From the IMG/VR virus record IMGVR_UViG_3300013120_000738, positions 62,001 through 126,000 of that record: 64,000 bases of DNA; one strand, written 5' to 3'. The stretch is from a virus. Made by a program: the position numbers and the translations under genes. Below, in pieces: positions 27,076-34,839 of the stretch; position 1 is the first letter of the stretch, and the number at the start of each line of letters is the position of its first letter. A model generated the notes under the pieces. That model searched no databases. It was not told the DNA's origin and worked only from the letters and a program-made list of their open reading frames with translations.

Positions 27076-27263
27076 AAATACCCCGGTATTTCATTAGCAG
27101 CTCTATCTCTACCTGACCAGCCTCTCTTTAGGCAATCCTTAACAGAAGGTACGAGCCATTCGTATAGTTCTGTAAAGGAATCAATATGTAAATCCATGTG
27201 AAATTCTTCAGTGGGAACATACCATTTAGCATATGTCATTATTTGGCATAAGTGTTGTGTCAT
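27072..27263 (-). CDS. small hypothetical protein
   Basis: A 63-residue protein (or 55 if it starts at the ATG 27239), with no recognised family. It is Trp/Tyr-rich and mixed. Its start overlaps the end of the neighbouring 61-residue gene, an arrangement that supports both being real. Confidence 0.45.
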   Translation of the reverse strand: MTQHLCQIMTYAKWYVPTEEFHMDLHIDSFTELYEWLVPSVKDCLKRGWSGRDRAANEIPGYF

Positions 27264-27411
27264 ATAACTCGAATAGTATTAGTACATATCTTCTATCATT
27301 TCTTTGGCTAACTGTTATATCTCCATCGCTGTATAATACCGCCTGGTTAGATTTAAACCTGTCTTTGACTTCTTCGTAAATTCCTTTAATTATTGCTTGA
27401 AGAATTTTCAT
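27226..27411 (-). CDS. small hypothetical protein
   Basis: A 61-residue protein: an N-terminal helix (ILQAIIKGIYEEVKDRF) then beta strands (AVLYSDGDITV, RYVLILFELYD). The same helix-then-strands layout occurs in the proteins at 28974-29240 and 36654-37085, so they may be distant paralogues. It is divergent from the HNH gene at 27460, with an 8-bp inverted repeat between them. Confidence 0.5.
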   Translation of the reverse strand: MKILQAIIKGIYEEVKDRFKSNQAVLYSDGDITVSQRNDRRYVLILFELYDTTLMPNNDIC

Positions 27412-27418
27412 TCAAAAT

Positions 27419-27441
27419 TAAGGTAGGTTATTTCTACCTTA
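27419..27441. other. 8-bp inverted repeat between divergent genes
   Basis: TAAGGTAG and CTACCTTA form a perfect 8-bp stem with a 7-base loop. It lies between the start of the 61-residue gene (minus) and the HNH gene (plus). There is no T-run on either side, so a terminator is unlikely. It could be an operator or could mask ribosome sites. Confidence 0.4.
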
Positions 27442-27459
27442 CCCCACCTTCAAGGTATT

Positions 27460-27915
27460 ATGACAACACAAACTAAATTCTGCCGCACATGTCAGACAGA
27501 AAAACCTATTGAAGAATTCGATAAACTCTACAACAAAAAATACCCTCATTATAGGAGAAGTAAATGTAAAAAATGCTACAGAGAAAAGCCAAGTTTCAAA
27601 AAATATGACCGTCGCAAACACAATAGGAGAAGAATTCGAAAGCAAGTCGCAATGAAAATACGAGCTATCGAATATTTAGGTGGTAAATGCCAAGGCGAAT
27701 CATGTCCATTACCACAAGGTTACAAAATTCCATATTGTGCATTTGATTTTCACCATCGAGATCCTAAAATGAAGTCGTTTTACATCAACAATTTTATTAG
27801 AAAAAAGAATGCTGCAGAATCTTGTTGGGAAGAATTACGAACTGAACTAGATAAATGTGATTTATTATGTTGTATATGTCATAGAATAGTACATCAAAAC
27901 AATGTTGATTTATAG
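27460..27915 (+). CDS. HNH endonuclease-like protein with N-terminal zinc finger
   Basis: A 151-residue protein. The N-terminus is a four-cysteine zinc site (CRTC, CKKC), followed by a basic Lys/Arg stretch. The C-terminal half has FDFHHRDPKMK, equivalent to the HNH double His with Asp, and ends with CDLLCCICHRIVH, the last helix with the catalytic-type His. This is a common free-standing homing-type nuclease. It directly precedes the gene-free structured region. Confidence 0.8.
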   Translation: MTTQTKFCRTCQTEKPIEEFDKLYNKKYPHYRRSKCKKCYREKPSFKKYDRRKHNRRRIRKQVAMKIRAIEYLGGKCQGESCPLPQGYKIPYCAFDFHHRDPKMKSFYINNFIRKKNAAESCWEELRTELDKCDLLCCICHRIVHQNNVDL

Positions 27916-27979
27916 TTAGGCTCCCCCCTACCTTTATATCTTTAAAGAATTTTTAAAGTTTAAGTAGGATTTAGCGATC

Positions 27980-28665
27980 TTGTCACTAAAGAATCACAGA
28001 TAAGCACCATCATCTAATGCCAAGGGGAAGCCATGCGATGGTCGAAATCTGTGTCCACTCTCCCGCCACCGTCATCTCCCTCCCAGGAGACCGGCCGCTC
28101 TATCAGTCTTTGGTGCCTCGGGAGCTTCGAGTTACTTTATTCTCTCATTAAATAGGAAGTCTTGATTAGGCAGATGGGTAGCAACGGGTTCTCCATCTTG
28201 GCTATAGCCTTCACCCTGATTGTTCGTGGCGCATACACGTGGTCGCCGTGCCAAAGCCCGTTGGTCCGGCCCCCGTCAATCATTTATCAAGACCTCCAAG
28301 ACTGCCAGTGTTTCCAAGTCATGCTCTGTCAACATTTCATTTTCAGCGATTCAATAATTCATTTTCAGCGATTTCAACTACCTCGTGAGCACTTTCTTGT
28401 CGGTACACTGGTTAACGTTGGTAAAGAGATTAAAGCCTACGGTCACTCGATCGGTGGCTGAGAGGTTCCACCCCTCATAAACCAGGTGTTCCTTTTAGAT
28501 CGTACATCATGTACTACGGCTAGGGCAGGGGACGCACCTTCGGTGACACCCAGACACAAGGTCATAAAAACACCCTCAAAGAACCTAAATGCTCTAGCCA
28601 ATCGAGCTTAATAGAATACGAACTGTGGCAAATAGGGCCACTATGTTTGGCAAATGCCAAAGCAG
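27980..28665 (+). ncRNA. candidate large structured non-coding RNA
   Basis: The interval 27916-28683 has no convincing gene and is richer in G and C than its surroundings. By eye it forms many perfect helices, several nested: CACAGAT 27995-28001 with 28047-28053, enclosing ACCATC 28006-28011 with 28037-28042; CTCCCG 28060-28065 with 28119-28124, then CACC with GGTG inside; GTCTTGAT 28159-28166 with ATCAAGAC 28286-28293, enclosing two more stems; CCAGTGT 28305-28311 with 28405-28411; AGGTTC 28463-28468 with 28581-28586; and hairpins at 28625-28641 and 28646-28661. GGCTAG 28518-28523 with 28594-28599 would make a pseudoknot. Size and phage context recall the GOLLD and ROOL classes; class, ends and strand are not certain. 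Confidence 0.65.
28336..28373 (+). repeat. tandem 16-base direct repeat inside the structured region
   Basis: TTCATTTTCAGCGATT occurs twice, at 28336-28351 and 28358-28373, with six bases between. It lies in the least paired part of the candidate RNA, in the apical region enclosed by the 28305-28311/28405-28411 stem. Confidence 0.85.
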
Positions 28666-28683
28666 TACCAACACTGCCGAGAA

Positions 28684-28902
28684 CTAAATACGAAGGGCCG
28701 AATCCGACTCAAAAGTGCTATTATCACAGATAGCACAATCACCATTCGGATAACGTGCACAATCAGGGTGAAAAATAACCCTTGGTGTGTTAGTCTTCTG
28801 TAGTTCTACTTCGATCTTTTCCCACATCTCATCGATCGAGATATGGCAGCGGATGAACTCACTTACAAGATAATCAACGAATGTCATTTCTGGATCTTTC
28901 AA
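28684..28902 (-). CDS. small hypothetical protein with a C-terminal cysteine cluster
   Basis: A 72-residue protein. The C-terminal half has HPDCARYPNGDCAICD, which could bind zinc. The N-terminus is helical. It is on the strand opposite to the preceding structured region and ends just beside it. Unknown family. Confidence 0.5.
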   Translation of the reverse strand: MKDPEMTFVDYLVSEFIRCHISIDEMWEKIEVELQKTNTPRVIFHPDCARYPNGDCAICDNSTFESDSALRI

Positions 28903-28973
28903 ATAGCTTCTCTACATGTATTTTCTTATGCTAGCACAATGTACGAAAATAGCATATGTAAAGCACAACAACG

Positions 28974-29240
28974 CTATGGAACGATACACCCATCACATAT
29001 ATGAAGAATCCTGTCCATAAAATCCTCGTCATGTATCGAAATATTATAATGCATTACTCTTTTAGCAGTATCTAGACGGATAATATCTGAATCATCTCGT
29101 ATAGTAATACCAAACATTTCATGGTCCTCATCAATGCCAAATCTAATTATTCGACCATCTACACATTTTATAGCCTTAACAGCAAATATCCAAGGCGTAT
29201 CATAAAGTGCTGCAAAGATAGCTTTAATTATATCATCCAT
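28974..29240 (-). CDS. small hypothetical protein
   Basis: An 88-residue protein: an N-terminal helix (DDIIKAIFAALYD), then strands (VDGRIIRFGID, FGITIRDDSDIIRLD) and a final helix. The layout resembles the proteins at 27226-27411 and 36654-37085. It starts one base from the end of the sbcD-like gene on the same strand, so the two are co-transcribed. Confidence 0.6.
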   Translation of the reverse strand: MDDIIKAIFAALYDTPWIFAVKAIKCVDGRIIRFGIDEDHEMFGITIRDDSDIIRLDTAKRVMHYNISIHDEDFMDRILHICDGCIVP

Positions 29241-30341
29241 TTATACTTCTGCCTCTTCCAAGGCATATATTTCATCAGCTTCTTGAATAACATCTGTATG
29301 TGCAGTAACCAAGACCTTCTCATCTAAATCCTTGGCACCCTTCTCCTTATCCTTCTCATACCAAGACCTGAATATATCCTTTGACGTATCCTGTTGTTCT
29401 TTCTGTACTACCTCCTGGTCTCTCTTCTGGAAAAGACTCATCCAACGAACACCAACAGCTCCCATTCCGGTTAATTGCTGATGGATACTCCGTTTTTCAT
29501 CCGTTGTATAATCACGTTGAATAGCAACCCTGACAACATTTCCACTTATATCTTCTTGTGCCTTTTCCGGCAACAAATCATCAAGTAATGTACAGAATTG
29601 TGGGGCTGGGGCCTCATCCGGCAATAACTTAGCTCCGGCTTTCCATATGTTGATAAATTTGTGATCCCCAGATTCCAAATCAAGACAATAAAAACCATGA
29701 GCTATATCACCCTCATCGAATTTGAAGGGGATTAGTGAACCCGGATAGAAAGTATTATCCCCAATCTGCTGCCTGTTATGGAAATGCCCTGTATAAATCC
29801 TCCTAAAAGGTGAATCATCAAAATTGATTATTGACCAATTCTGAAGGAGAAAGCAAGTATTCATTTTAGCATTACAAACACCCACATGGGTAAAGAGATA
29901 ATCACCATCCTCAGCCCGTTTATTCATCCTTGATAGGACTTTCCTGTAGGATTTCTCGAAGCTGATAAATGGTAATACCCAAAAACGGGTATCATCTAGT
30001 TGAAGTATTTTCAAGTCCTCTATTACTGTAAGGTGCTTTCTAAGTATTTGTAAACTATTGATTTTCCATGAGTACCTGAGGAACATGTCGTGGTTGCCGG
30101 GGAAGACTATCCATTGTTGATTGTATGGATCTTCTGAGACCTCTTCAAAGAACCTTGCAATATGCGAAAGTGTCTCTATATCTAGGGCCTTACGATCATG
30201 AAACAAATCACCAAGGACCACAACAGTGTCAATAGAAGCTACTTTACAGTATTCTCGCAGTACTTTGCAGGCCCATAGAATGTCTCGCAACCTTCCAGGT
30301 ACACCAAAATGAATATCAGCCGTAATAGCGATTTTTGACAT
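29241..30341 (-). CDS. sbcD: SbcD/Mre11-like nuclease subunit
   Basis: A 366-residue metallophosphoesterase (T4 gp47 type). Metal-binding motifs in order: DIHFG (9-13), GDLFHD, FPGNHDMF, THVGV and TGHFHNRQ. With the SbcC/Rad50-like ATPase at 34.8 kb it should form the complex that processes DNA ends and hairpins and supports recombination-dependent replication. The C-terminal 80 residues are charged and probably contact the partner. In most phages the two genes lie together; here they are 4.5 kb apart and on opposite strands. Confidence 0.9.
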   Translation of the reverse strand: MSKIAITADIHFGVPGRLRDILWACKVLREYCKVASIDTVVVLGDLFHDRKALDIETLSHIARFFEEVSEDPYNQQWIVFPGNHDMFLRYSWKINSLQILRKHLTVIEDLKILQLDDTRFWVLPFISFEKSYRKVLSRMNKRAEDGDYLFTHVGVCNAKMNTCFLLQNWSIINFDDSPFRRIYTGHFHNRQQIGDNTFYPGSLIPFKFDEGDIAHGFYCLDLESGDHKFINIWKAGAKLLPDEAPAPQFCTLLDDLLPEKAQEDISGNVVRVAIQRDYTTDEKRSIHQQLTGMGAVGVRWMSLFQKRDQEVVQKEQQDTSKDIFRSWYEKDKEKGAKDLDEKVLVTAHTDVIQEADEIYALEEAEV

Positions 30342-30388
30342 ATTTCACATCCTAAATAGGGTTCGTAACATATCTACTGGGTTAATAC

Positions 30389-31363
30389 ATGATGAGAGCG
30401 AGAGAAAGAATATCACCGAAAGAAAAGAAAAAGCCTCGGACAAGGTACGTCGAGGACCGTAGGCCCTATATATCTTATTTGAAACCTGGATGGAAAACTG
30501 GTAGAGGTGCTTGTCGTAGATGGGCTGTGGAACCACGATGGATTAGACATGATGAAAAAGACGCAGAATCTGGGCCAGTACCAATATTCCTCGAATACCC
30601 AAATGGCAAACCAAAAAGAGATCCACCAAAGTGGAGTCATCAGGATATATTAATCCTTATTGATTTCTATGCCAGCATAAGCTGGGGTATAGGTAGTAAC
30701 CGCCACCAGGATATGTTAGGACACTGGAGGGAATTCAAAAGGGCTTATATTAGACAAGAGGGTAAATGTGCTATCACCCAATTACCAATATTTGGTGGTC
30801 CTAGTTTAGGTCCTAATGGAATAGGTATAGATTTTATAAGTTATAAAAGAGGGGCTAAAAAGAATGTTAGGTTGACAACCCCTACGATAGCACTAACACG
30901 GTATCGTCGCCCAGTCGTACGAGAACCTAATTATGGTTTCCCGTTTGAAGAAAGAGATTTTGAAGGACAACCAATAACTTATATAATATTCAAGACTTTT
31001 CAACGAGAGATTATAAAGCAAAATCCACTATGTCATTTACCAATAGTAGCATTCATCAGCACATTTGATGAGAAGTATAATGAATTAAATTTCGAATATG
31101 TTCTACTAGAAACTAAGACAAGGGATAAACCATCAATAGATGATTTCAAAAGCCTAAAAACCGAGCACAATACTTTTTGTAGATTTCGTATTCAAGATGA
31201 TAAATTATATCTCACTAAGTGGAAAGTACCATTTCATCGCCCAACGTTCTATCCAAATGATAAGGAAGAAACTAGAATTATTAGATTGGCTGACCCGATT
31301 GATATTATTGCCGAGATGTATAAATGGCTTGTAGAAGCAGCATCTTCAGCAATTGTGGCATAA
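30389..31363 (+). CDS. large protein with a degenerate HNH-like core
   Basis: A 324-residue protein of unknown function. Residues about 125-170 read EGKCAITQLPIFG, then GIGIDFISYKRGAKKNVRLT. This follows the phage HNH pattern (GxCAITxxPM, SIDRID, NVxLVC), but the catalytic His/Asp positions are replaced. It therefore looks like an HNH protein that has lost nuclease activity and may keep a DNA-binding role. The N-terminal 60 residues are highly basic. It diverges from sbcD across 47 bases. Confidence 0.6.
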   Translation: MMRARERISPKEKKKPRTRYVEDRRPYISYLKPGWKTGRGACRRWAVEPRWIRHDEKDAESGPVPIFLEYPNGKPKRDPPKWSHQDILILIDFYASISWGIGSNRHQDMLGHWREFKRAYIRQEGKCAITQLPIFGGPSLGPNGIGIDFISYKRGAKKNVRLTTPTIALTRYRRPVVREPNYGFPFEERDFEGQPITYIIFKTFQREIIKQNPLCHLPIVAFISTFDEKYNELNFEYVLLETKTRDKPSIDDFKSLKTEHNTFCRFRIQDDKLYLTKWKVPFHRPTFYPNDKEETRIIRLADPIDIIAEMYKWLVEAASSAIVA

Positions 31364-31391
31364 TCGCTCCAAAAATATATTGGAGGATACC

Positions 31392-31922
31392 ATGTTCCAA
31401 GTAGAATTATTATCAATGGGCGATGGACAATCATACGAACATGCTACCGTCTGCGAAGAAGAGGACTTAGATAGGCTTAATATACCAAAACCATTTGAAA
31501 AATGGACAGCATGTTTCTTCGCTAATGGTAAATGTATTGTTTGTCATCACTATAAAATAGCAGTGCTCCACCTCGACAGGCATCAGAGATCTGGCCCAGG
31601 ATGTGTCCATGTCGAGAGGGTATTATTTGCTGGCGATATTAGTTATGCACCAGCACTAATCTTACCAGTAGAGGTCTGGCGATCACATGGCGTACCAGAA
31701 TATTTTGTGAAGGAATATGGATTTGAGGGGCAATTTGTTATCAGTTGTCAACAAGGGACTATAATTACTGCCGACCAGAATGTAGCTAGTATAATCGTAC
31801 AATACCCTAAACACCAAGGTATAACCAGAAGTAAGCACGTTCAAGAATCAGTCGGGAAGACAGTTAAACAAACTGCTGTACCAAACACAGTTCACAGCAA
31901 GATAGAACGGCGTAAGAGATAA
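31392..31922 (+). CDS. hypothetical protein
   Basis: About 176 residues. ATG 31392 has a GGAGG ribosome site at 31381-31385, so the longer reading from 31353 is rejected. The middle has CIVCHHYK and HLDRH, perhaps metal-binding, and the rest is beta-rich. The C-terminus is basic. The stop overlaps the next start by one base. Unknown family. Confidence 0.65.
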   Translation: MFQVELLSMGDGQSYEHATVCEEEDLDRLNIPKPFEKWTACFFANGKCIVCHHYKIAVLHLDRHQRSGPGCVHVERVLFAGDISYAPALILPVEVWRSHGVPEYFVKEYGFEGQFVISCQQGTIITADQNVASIIVQYPKHQGITRSKHVQESVGKTVKQTAVPNTVHSKIERRKR

Positions 31923-32395
31923 TGCCATATTATAGACGCCCTGAAAAACGACGAGGAACTTGCTTATGGGGTCGTGCAATTGCACTTGATAGACACGGTG
32001 TATATGATGTTGATATGAATACTGAATCAGATGAAGATAATTGGTATCTTAATGATACTGATACTGACTATCCAGACCCGTATTTAGAATCCTTGCAAGT
32101 TCTCGCTCCTATTCTACAACAGAATGATGCTACTGATGCAGAAATAATACTTACATATGAAGTTTATGGAACTGGCCCAGGAGAACCACTTGATTATCAA
32201 TTAGAAGATTATCGTCTTAACATATATCGCCAAGATAAAGCCCAAATGTGCTACAGATTATCAAAAGATGTTGCTGAAGATATAGCAGGCGAATTTGATG
32301 ATGAAATATATGATTCAATAAGAGATACAGAATTACATTATGAAGATATACTTAAGATAGCAGCAATTGTTACGGAAGATCCAAATGCCACATGA
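31922..32395 (+). CDS. tandem paralogue 1, acidic hypothetical protein
   Basis: A 157-residue acidic protein clearly related to the next gene. Shared blocks: RRGTxxWxxxIxLDxHGVY, NxWYLxDxDTDYPDPY, SLQxLAPI, and at the end LHYEDILKxAAxVTED. The pair arose by tandem duplication. No function is recognised; no cysteine or catalytic motif is visible. Confidence 0.75.
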   Translation: MPYYRRPEKRRGTCLWGRAIALDRHGVYDVDMNTESDEDNWYLNDTDTDYPDPYLESLQVLAPILQQNDATDAEIILTYEVYGTGPGEPLDYQLEDYRLNIYRQDKAQMCYRLSKDVAEDIAGEFDDEIYDSIRDTELHYEDILKIAAIVTEDPNAT

Positions 32396-32912
32396 ACGCT
32401 CAGGAAAACGAAGAGGAACCGCCATATGGGCTCTTTATATTGGGCTTGATGAACATGGCGTATACATGAAGATGGATACTGAGCAAGCAGAAAACAGCTG
32501 GTACCTTGATGACGCCGACACAGACTACCCAGATCCATATTATGATTCTTTACAAGCCCTCGCCCCTATTATGCGACGAAACGAAACTCAAGATGCACAA
32601 TTAACACTCACATTTGAGGTTGAAGGGAAACACCCACTGCCTAATCCAAGAGAACCACTCCATTATGAATTAGAAGAATATTGTCTCTTCGACATAGGAG
32701 TTGATCCCCGGTCATATGATGTCCCCGTGAGATCAGATGGTAGTATCCCCGACGATCTCTTAGAAGATGAGGAGATCCCAATCCCTAGAGAAATAGCTGA
32801 AATTATAGCAGATGAATTTGCAGAAGAGATATATGATATAGTAAAAGATACACACCTACATTATGAAGATATACTTAAGGTAGCAGCAACTGTTACGGAA
32901 GACCTCATCTAA
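32385..32912 (+). CDS. tandem paralogue 2, acidic hypothetical protein
   Basis: About 175 residues, starting at ATG 32385, which overlaps the previous gene by 11 bases. It shares the N- and C-terminal blocks with its neighbour (WYLDDADTDYPDPYYDSL, HLHYEDILKVAATVTED) but has a longer acidic insertion before the C-terminal block. The N-terminal blocks are the best conserved part. Confidence 0.75.
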   Translation: MPHERSGKRRGTAIWALYIGLDEHGVYMKMDTEQAENSWYLDDADTDYPDPYYDSLQALAPIMRRNETQDAQLTLTFEVEGKHPLPNPREPLHYELEEYCLFDIGVDPRSYDVPVRSDGSIPDDLLEDEEIPIPREIAEIIADEFAEEIYDIVKDTHLHYEDILKVAATVTEDLI

Positions 32913-32961
32913 ACTATCGACATATAATCCCCCACCGTATTTGAAGCGTGGAGGTATGCAT

Positions 32962-34788
32962 ATGAAATCAAATCCAATAACAGTAGAACCAGACCTACCT
33001 GAAGATGATGGCTTCTCAGTCCACGCCTGGATGCATCTCGACACAGACACAATCGACGAAAGCTTCCCTATGGAATCGTATAGGGAAGGTCAAAAAGATG
33101 CTATCGAATTTGCCGTGGAAGAATTCAATAAAGGAAAACGAATAGTAGTCCTAGAAGCACCGACAGGTAGTGGCAAATCCGCTATTGCTATGACAATAGC
33201 CGAAATGGTACACGACTCATACTACCTAACCATCACCAAACAATTACAAGACCAACTAACGCGCGACTTCAGCGACGTCGTAGAATTGAAGGGTAGAAAT
33301 GCATATCCCTGCACATACTATGGACGCGAAGGACAGAAGTTAGTCGATAGAAAACTACTAAGCACGGAAGAACTCAATGAGTTGAAAGAACAATATCCGA
33401 ATTGTGCTACAGGATTCTGCAAAACCAAACTAAACAGGACTTCCCCCACACAAAAGGCCTATAGGTGTGTACGGTGCTTCACAGTAGAAGGACCACTCAA
33501 GGACGGGAAAATGAGTGGGGAATTAGAAGTATTACCACCTGGATATCAATATAGTGCTTGTCCATATTACGAACAAGTGTATAAAGCACTTGCGGCTCGA
33601 AAAATCACAATGAACTTTTCGAGTTTCCTCTTCCAAACCACCATGACCAAGAGATTTGATAGGGGTGCACGAGATTTACTAATCATTGATGAAGCACATA
33701 ATATTGAATCTCAAATCCTTGACTTCGTATCCTTCTCCATAAGTGACTTGCACTTGCAGAGATATGGAGTATTCATACCAGAACTTGCTACACCGTTTGA
33801 TTATTATATCTGGTTTGAAGAAGCAAAAGTAGCCAAATTGCTTGAAGATGCTATAAAACAGAGCAGAAAAGATGAGAAGCCCAAGCTCGAAGATGAATTG
33901 ATGCGGATATCTAATAAATTCATCATATTTATGAAGCGCATTAGGGCTGCTGGTACCGATACCGCAAACAAGGAATGGGTGTCGGAATATGGTGAGAAGG
34001 GACGTACCACAACACATAGATCAGTCACTATCAAACCTATCTTCGCCCACGAATTCACAGAAGGACTGTTACTCAAGCATGGTGTAAGAATACTCTTGAT
34101 GAGTGCCACTATATTAGATGTAAATGTATTAGCCGGATCTCTTGGTATAGACAAGTCCGAAATCGCTGCCTATAGAATGAAAAATCGCTTCCCCGTCAAG
34201 AATAGACCGATATATTTGGATACTGTGGCGAAAATGACGGGCGGCAAGGGTAATATGGTTAATTGGGCACCCCAGTTGGTAGACGGTGTTAATGGTATAG
34301 TCAGGAATCATGAGGGGGAGAAAGGGATAATACATACGCATAATTTCGCTATTATGGACCATCTCCTAACCAGATGTGATCCAGACGTCTCCGATAGGAT
34401 GCTATGCCAAAGAGACTTCAGAAACAAGACCTTAATGTTGGAGGAACATGCTAATAGGGATGATACAATAATTGTTGCTCCAGCTATGCATGAGGGTATA
34501 GACCTCACAGATGAACTTAGTAGGTTCCAGATTATATGTAAGGTCCCATACGCGAATTTCTTCGAGAGTCCTCAATTAGCGCGTAGGGTTGAGCTAGATA
34601 GACGTTACTATACGTGGATGACAGCACTTAAACTGGTCCAGAGTTATGGTCGCAGTATTCGAAGTGAGAATGATCATGCTGTGACATACATTCTAGATGA
34701 GGCTATATATCGCTTCCTTAGAGAAGCAGACGGCATGCTGCCAGGATGGTTTAAAGAAGCTATCAAAGATTCTCAGACTGATAAATAG
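32962..34788 (+). CDS. DinG/XPD-like superfamily 2 helicase
   Basis: A 608-residue helicase. Walker A is APTGSGKSA, the DEAH box IIDEAHNIE, and motif VI QSYGRSIRSENDHA (QxxGRxxR). Between motifs I and II are cysteines in YPCTYY, NCATGFC, RCVRC and SACPYY, suitable for an Fe-S cluster as in XPD and DinG. ATG 32962 follows GGAGG by 7 bases. It probably unwinds 5'-3' in replication restart or repair. It precedes the SbcC-like gene by 51 bases on the same strand. Confidence 0.85.
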   Translation: MKSNPITVEPDLPEDDGFSVHAWMHLDTDTIDESFPMESYREGQKDAIEFAVEEFNKGKRIVVLEAPTGSGKSAIAMTIAEMVHDSYYLTITKQLQDQLTRDFSDVVELKGRNAYPCTYYGREGQKLVDRKLLSTEELNELKEQYPNCATGFCKTKLNRTSPTQKAYRCVRCFTVEGPLKDGKMSGELEVLPPGYQYSACPYYEQVYKALAARKITMNFSSFLFQTTMTKRFDRGARDLLIIDEAHNIESQILDFVSFSISDLHLQRYGVFIPELATPFDYYIWFEEAKVAKLLEDAIKQSRKDEKPKLEDELMRISNKFIIFMKRIRAAGTDTANKEWVSEYGEKGRTTTHRSVTIKPIFAHEFTEGLLLKHGVRILLMSATILDVNVLAGSLGIDKSEIAAYRMKNRFPVKNRPIYLDTVAKMTGGKGNMVNWAPQLVDGVNGIVRNHEGEKGIIHTHNFAIMDHLLTRCDPDVSDRMLCQRDFRNKTLMLEEHANRDDTIIVAPAMHEGIDLTDELSRFQIICKVPYANFFESPQLARRVELDRRYYTWMTALKLVQSYGRSIRSENDHAVTYILDEAIYRFLREADGMLPGWFKEAIKDSQTDK

Positions 34789-34839
34789 GTTGATCGCCAA
34801 CTATTTTGATCACCGTATTACGAGTCTGGGGAATCTTAT

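Noticed and set aside
28162-28461. A 99-codon plus-strand frame inside the gene-free region
   Set aside because: It starts with TTG without a ribosome site, lies across several base-paired helices and a direct repeat, and its product is not protein-like.
27916-28683. tRNA genes in the structured region
   Set aside because: No cloverleaf with a TTCRA loop and 7-bp acceptor stem could be found on either strand.
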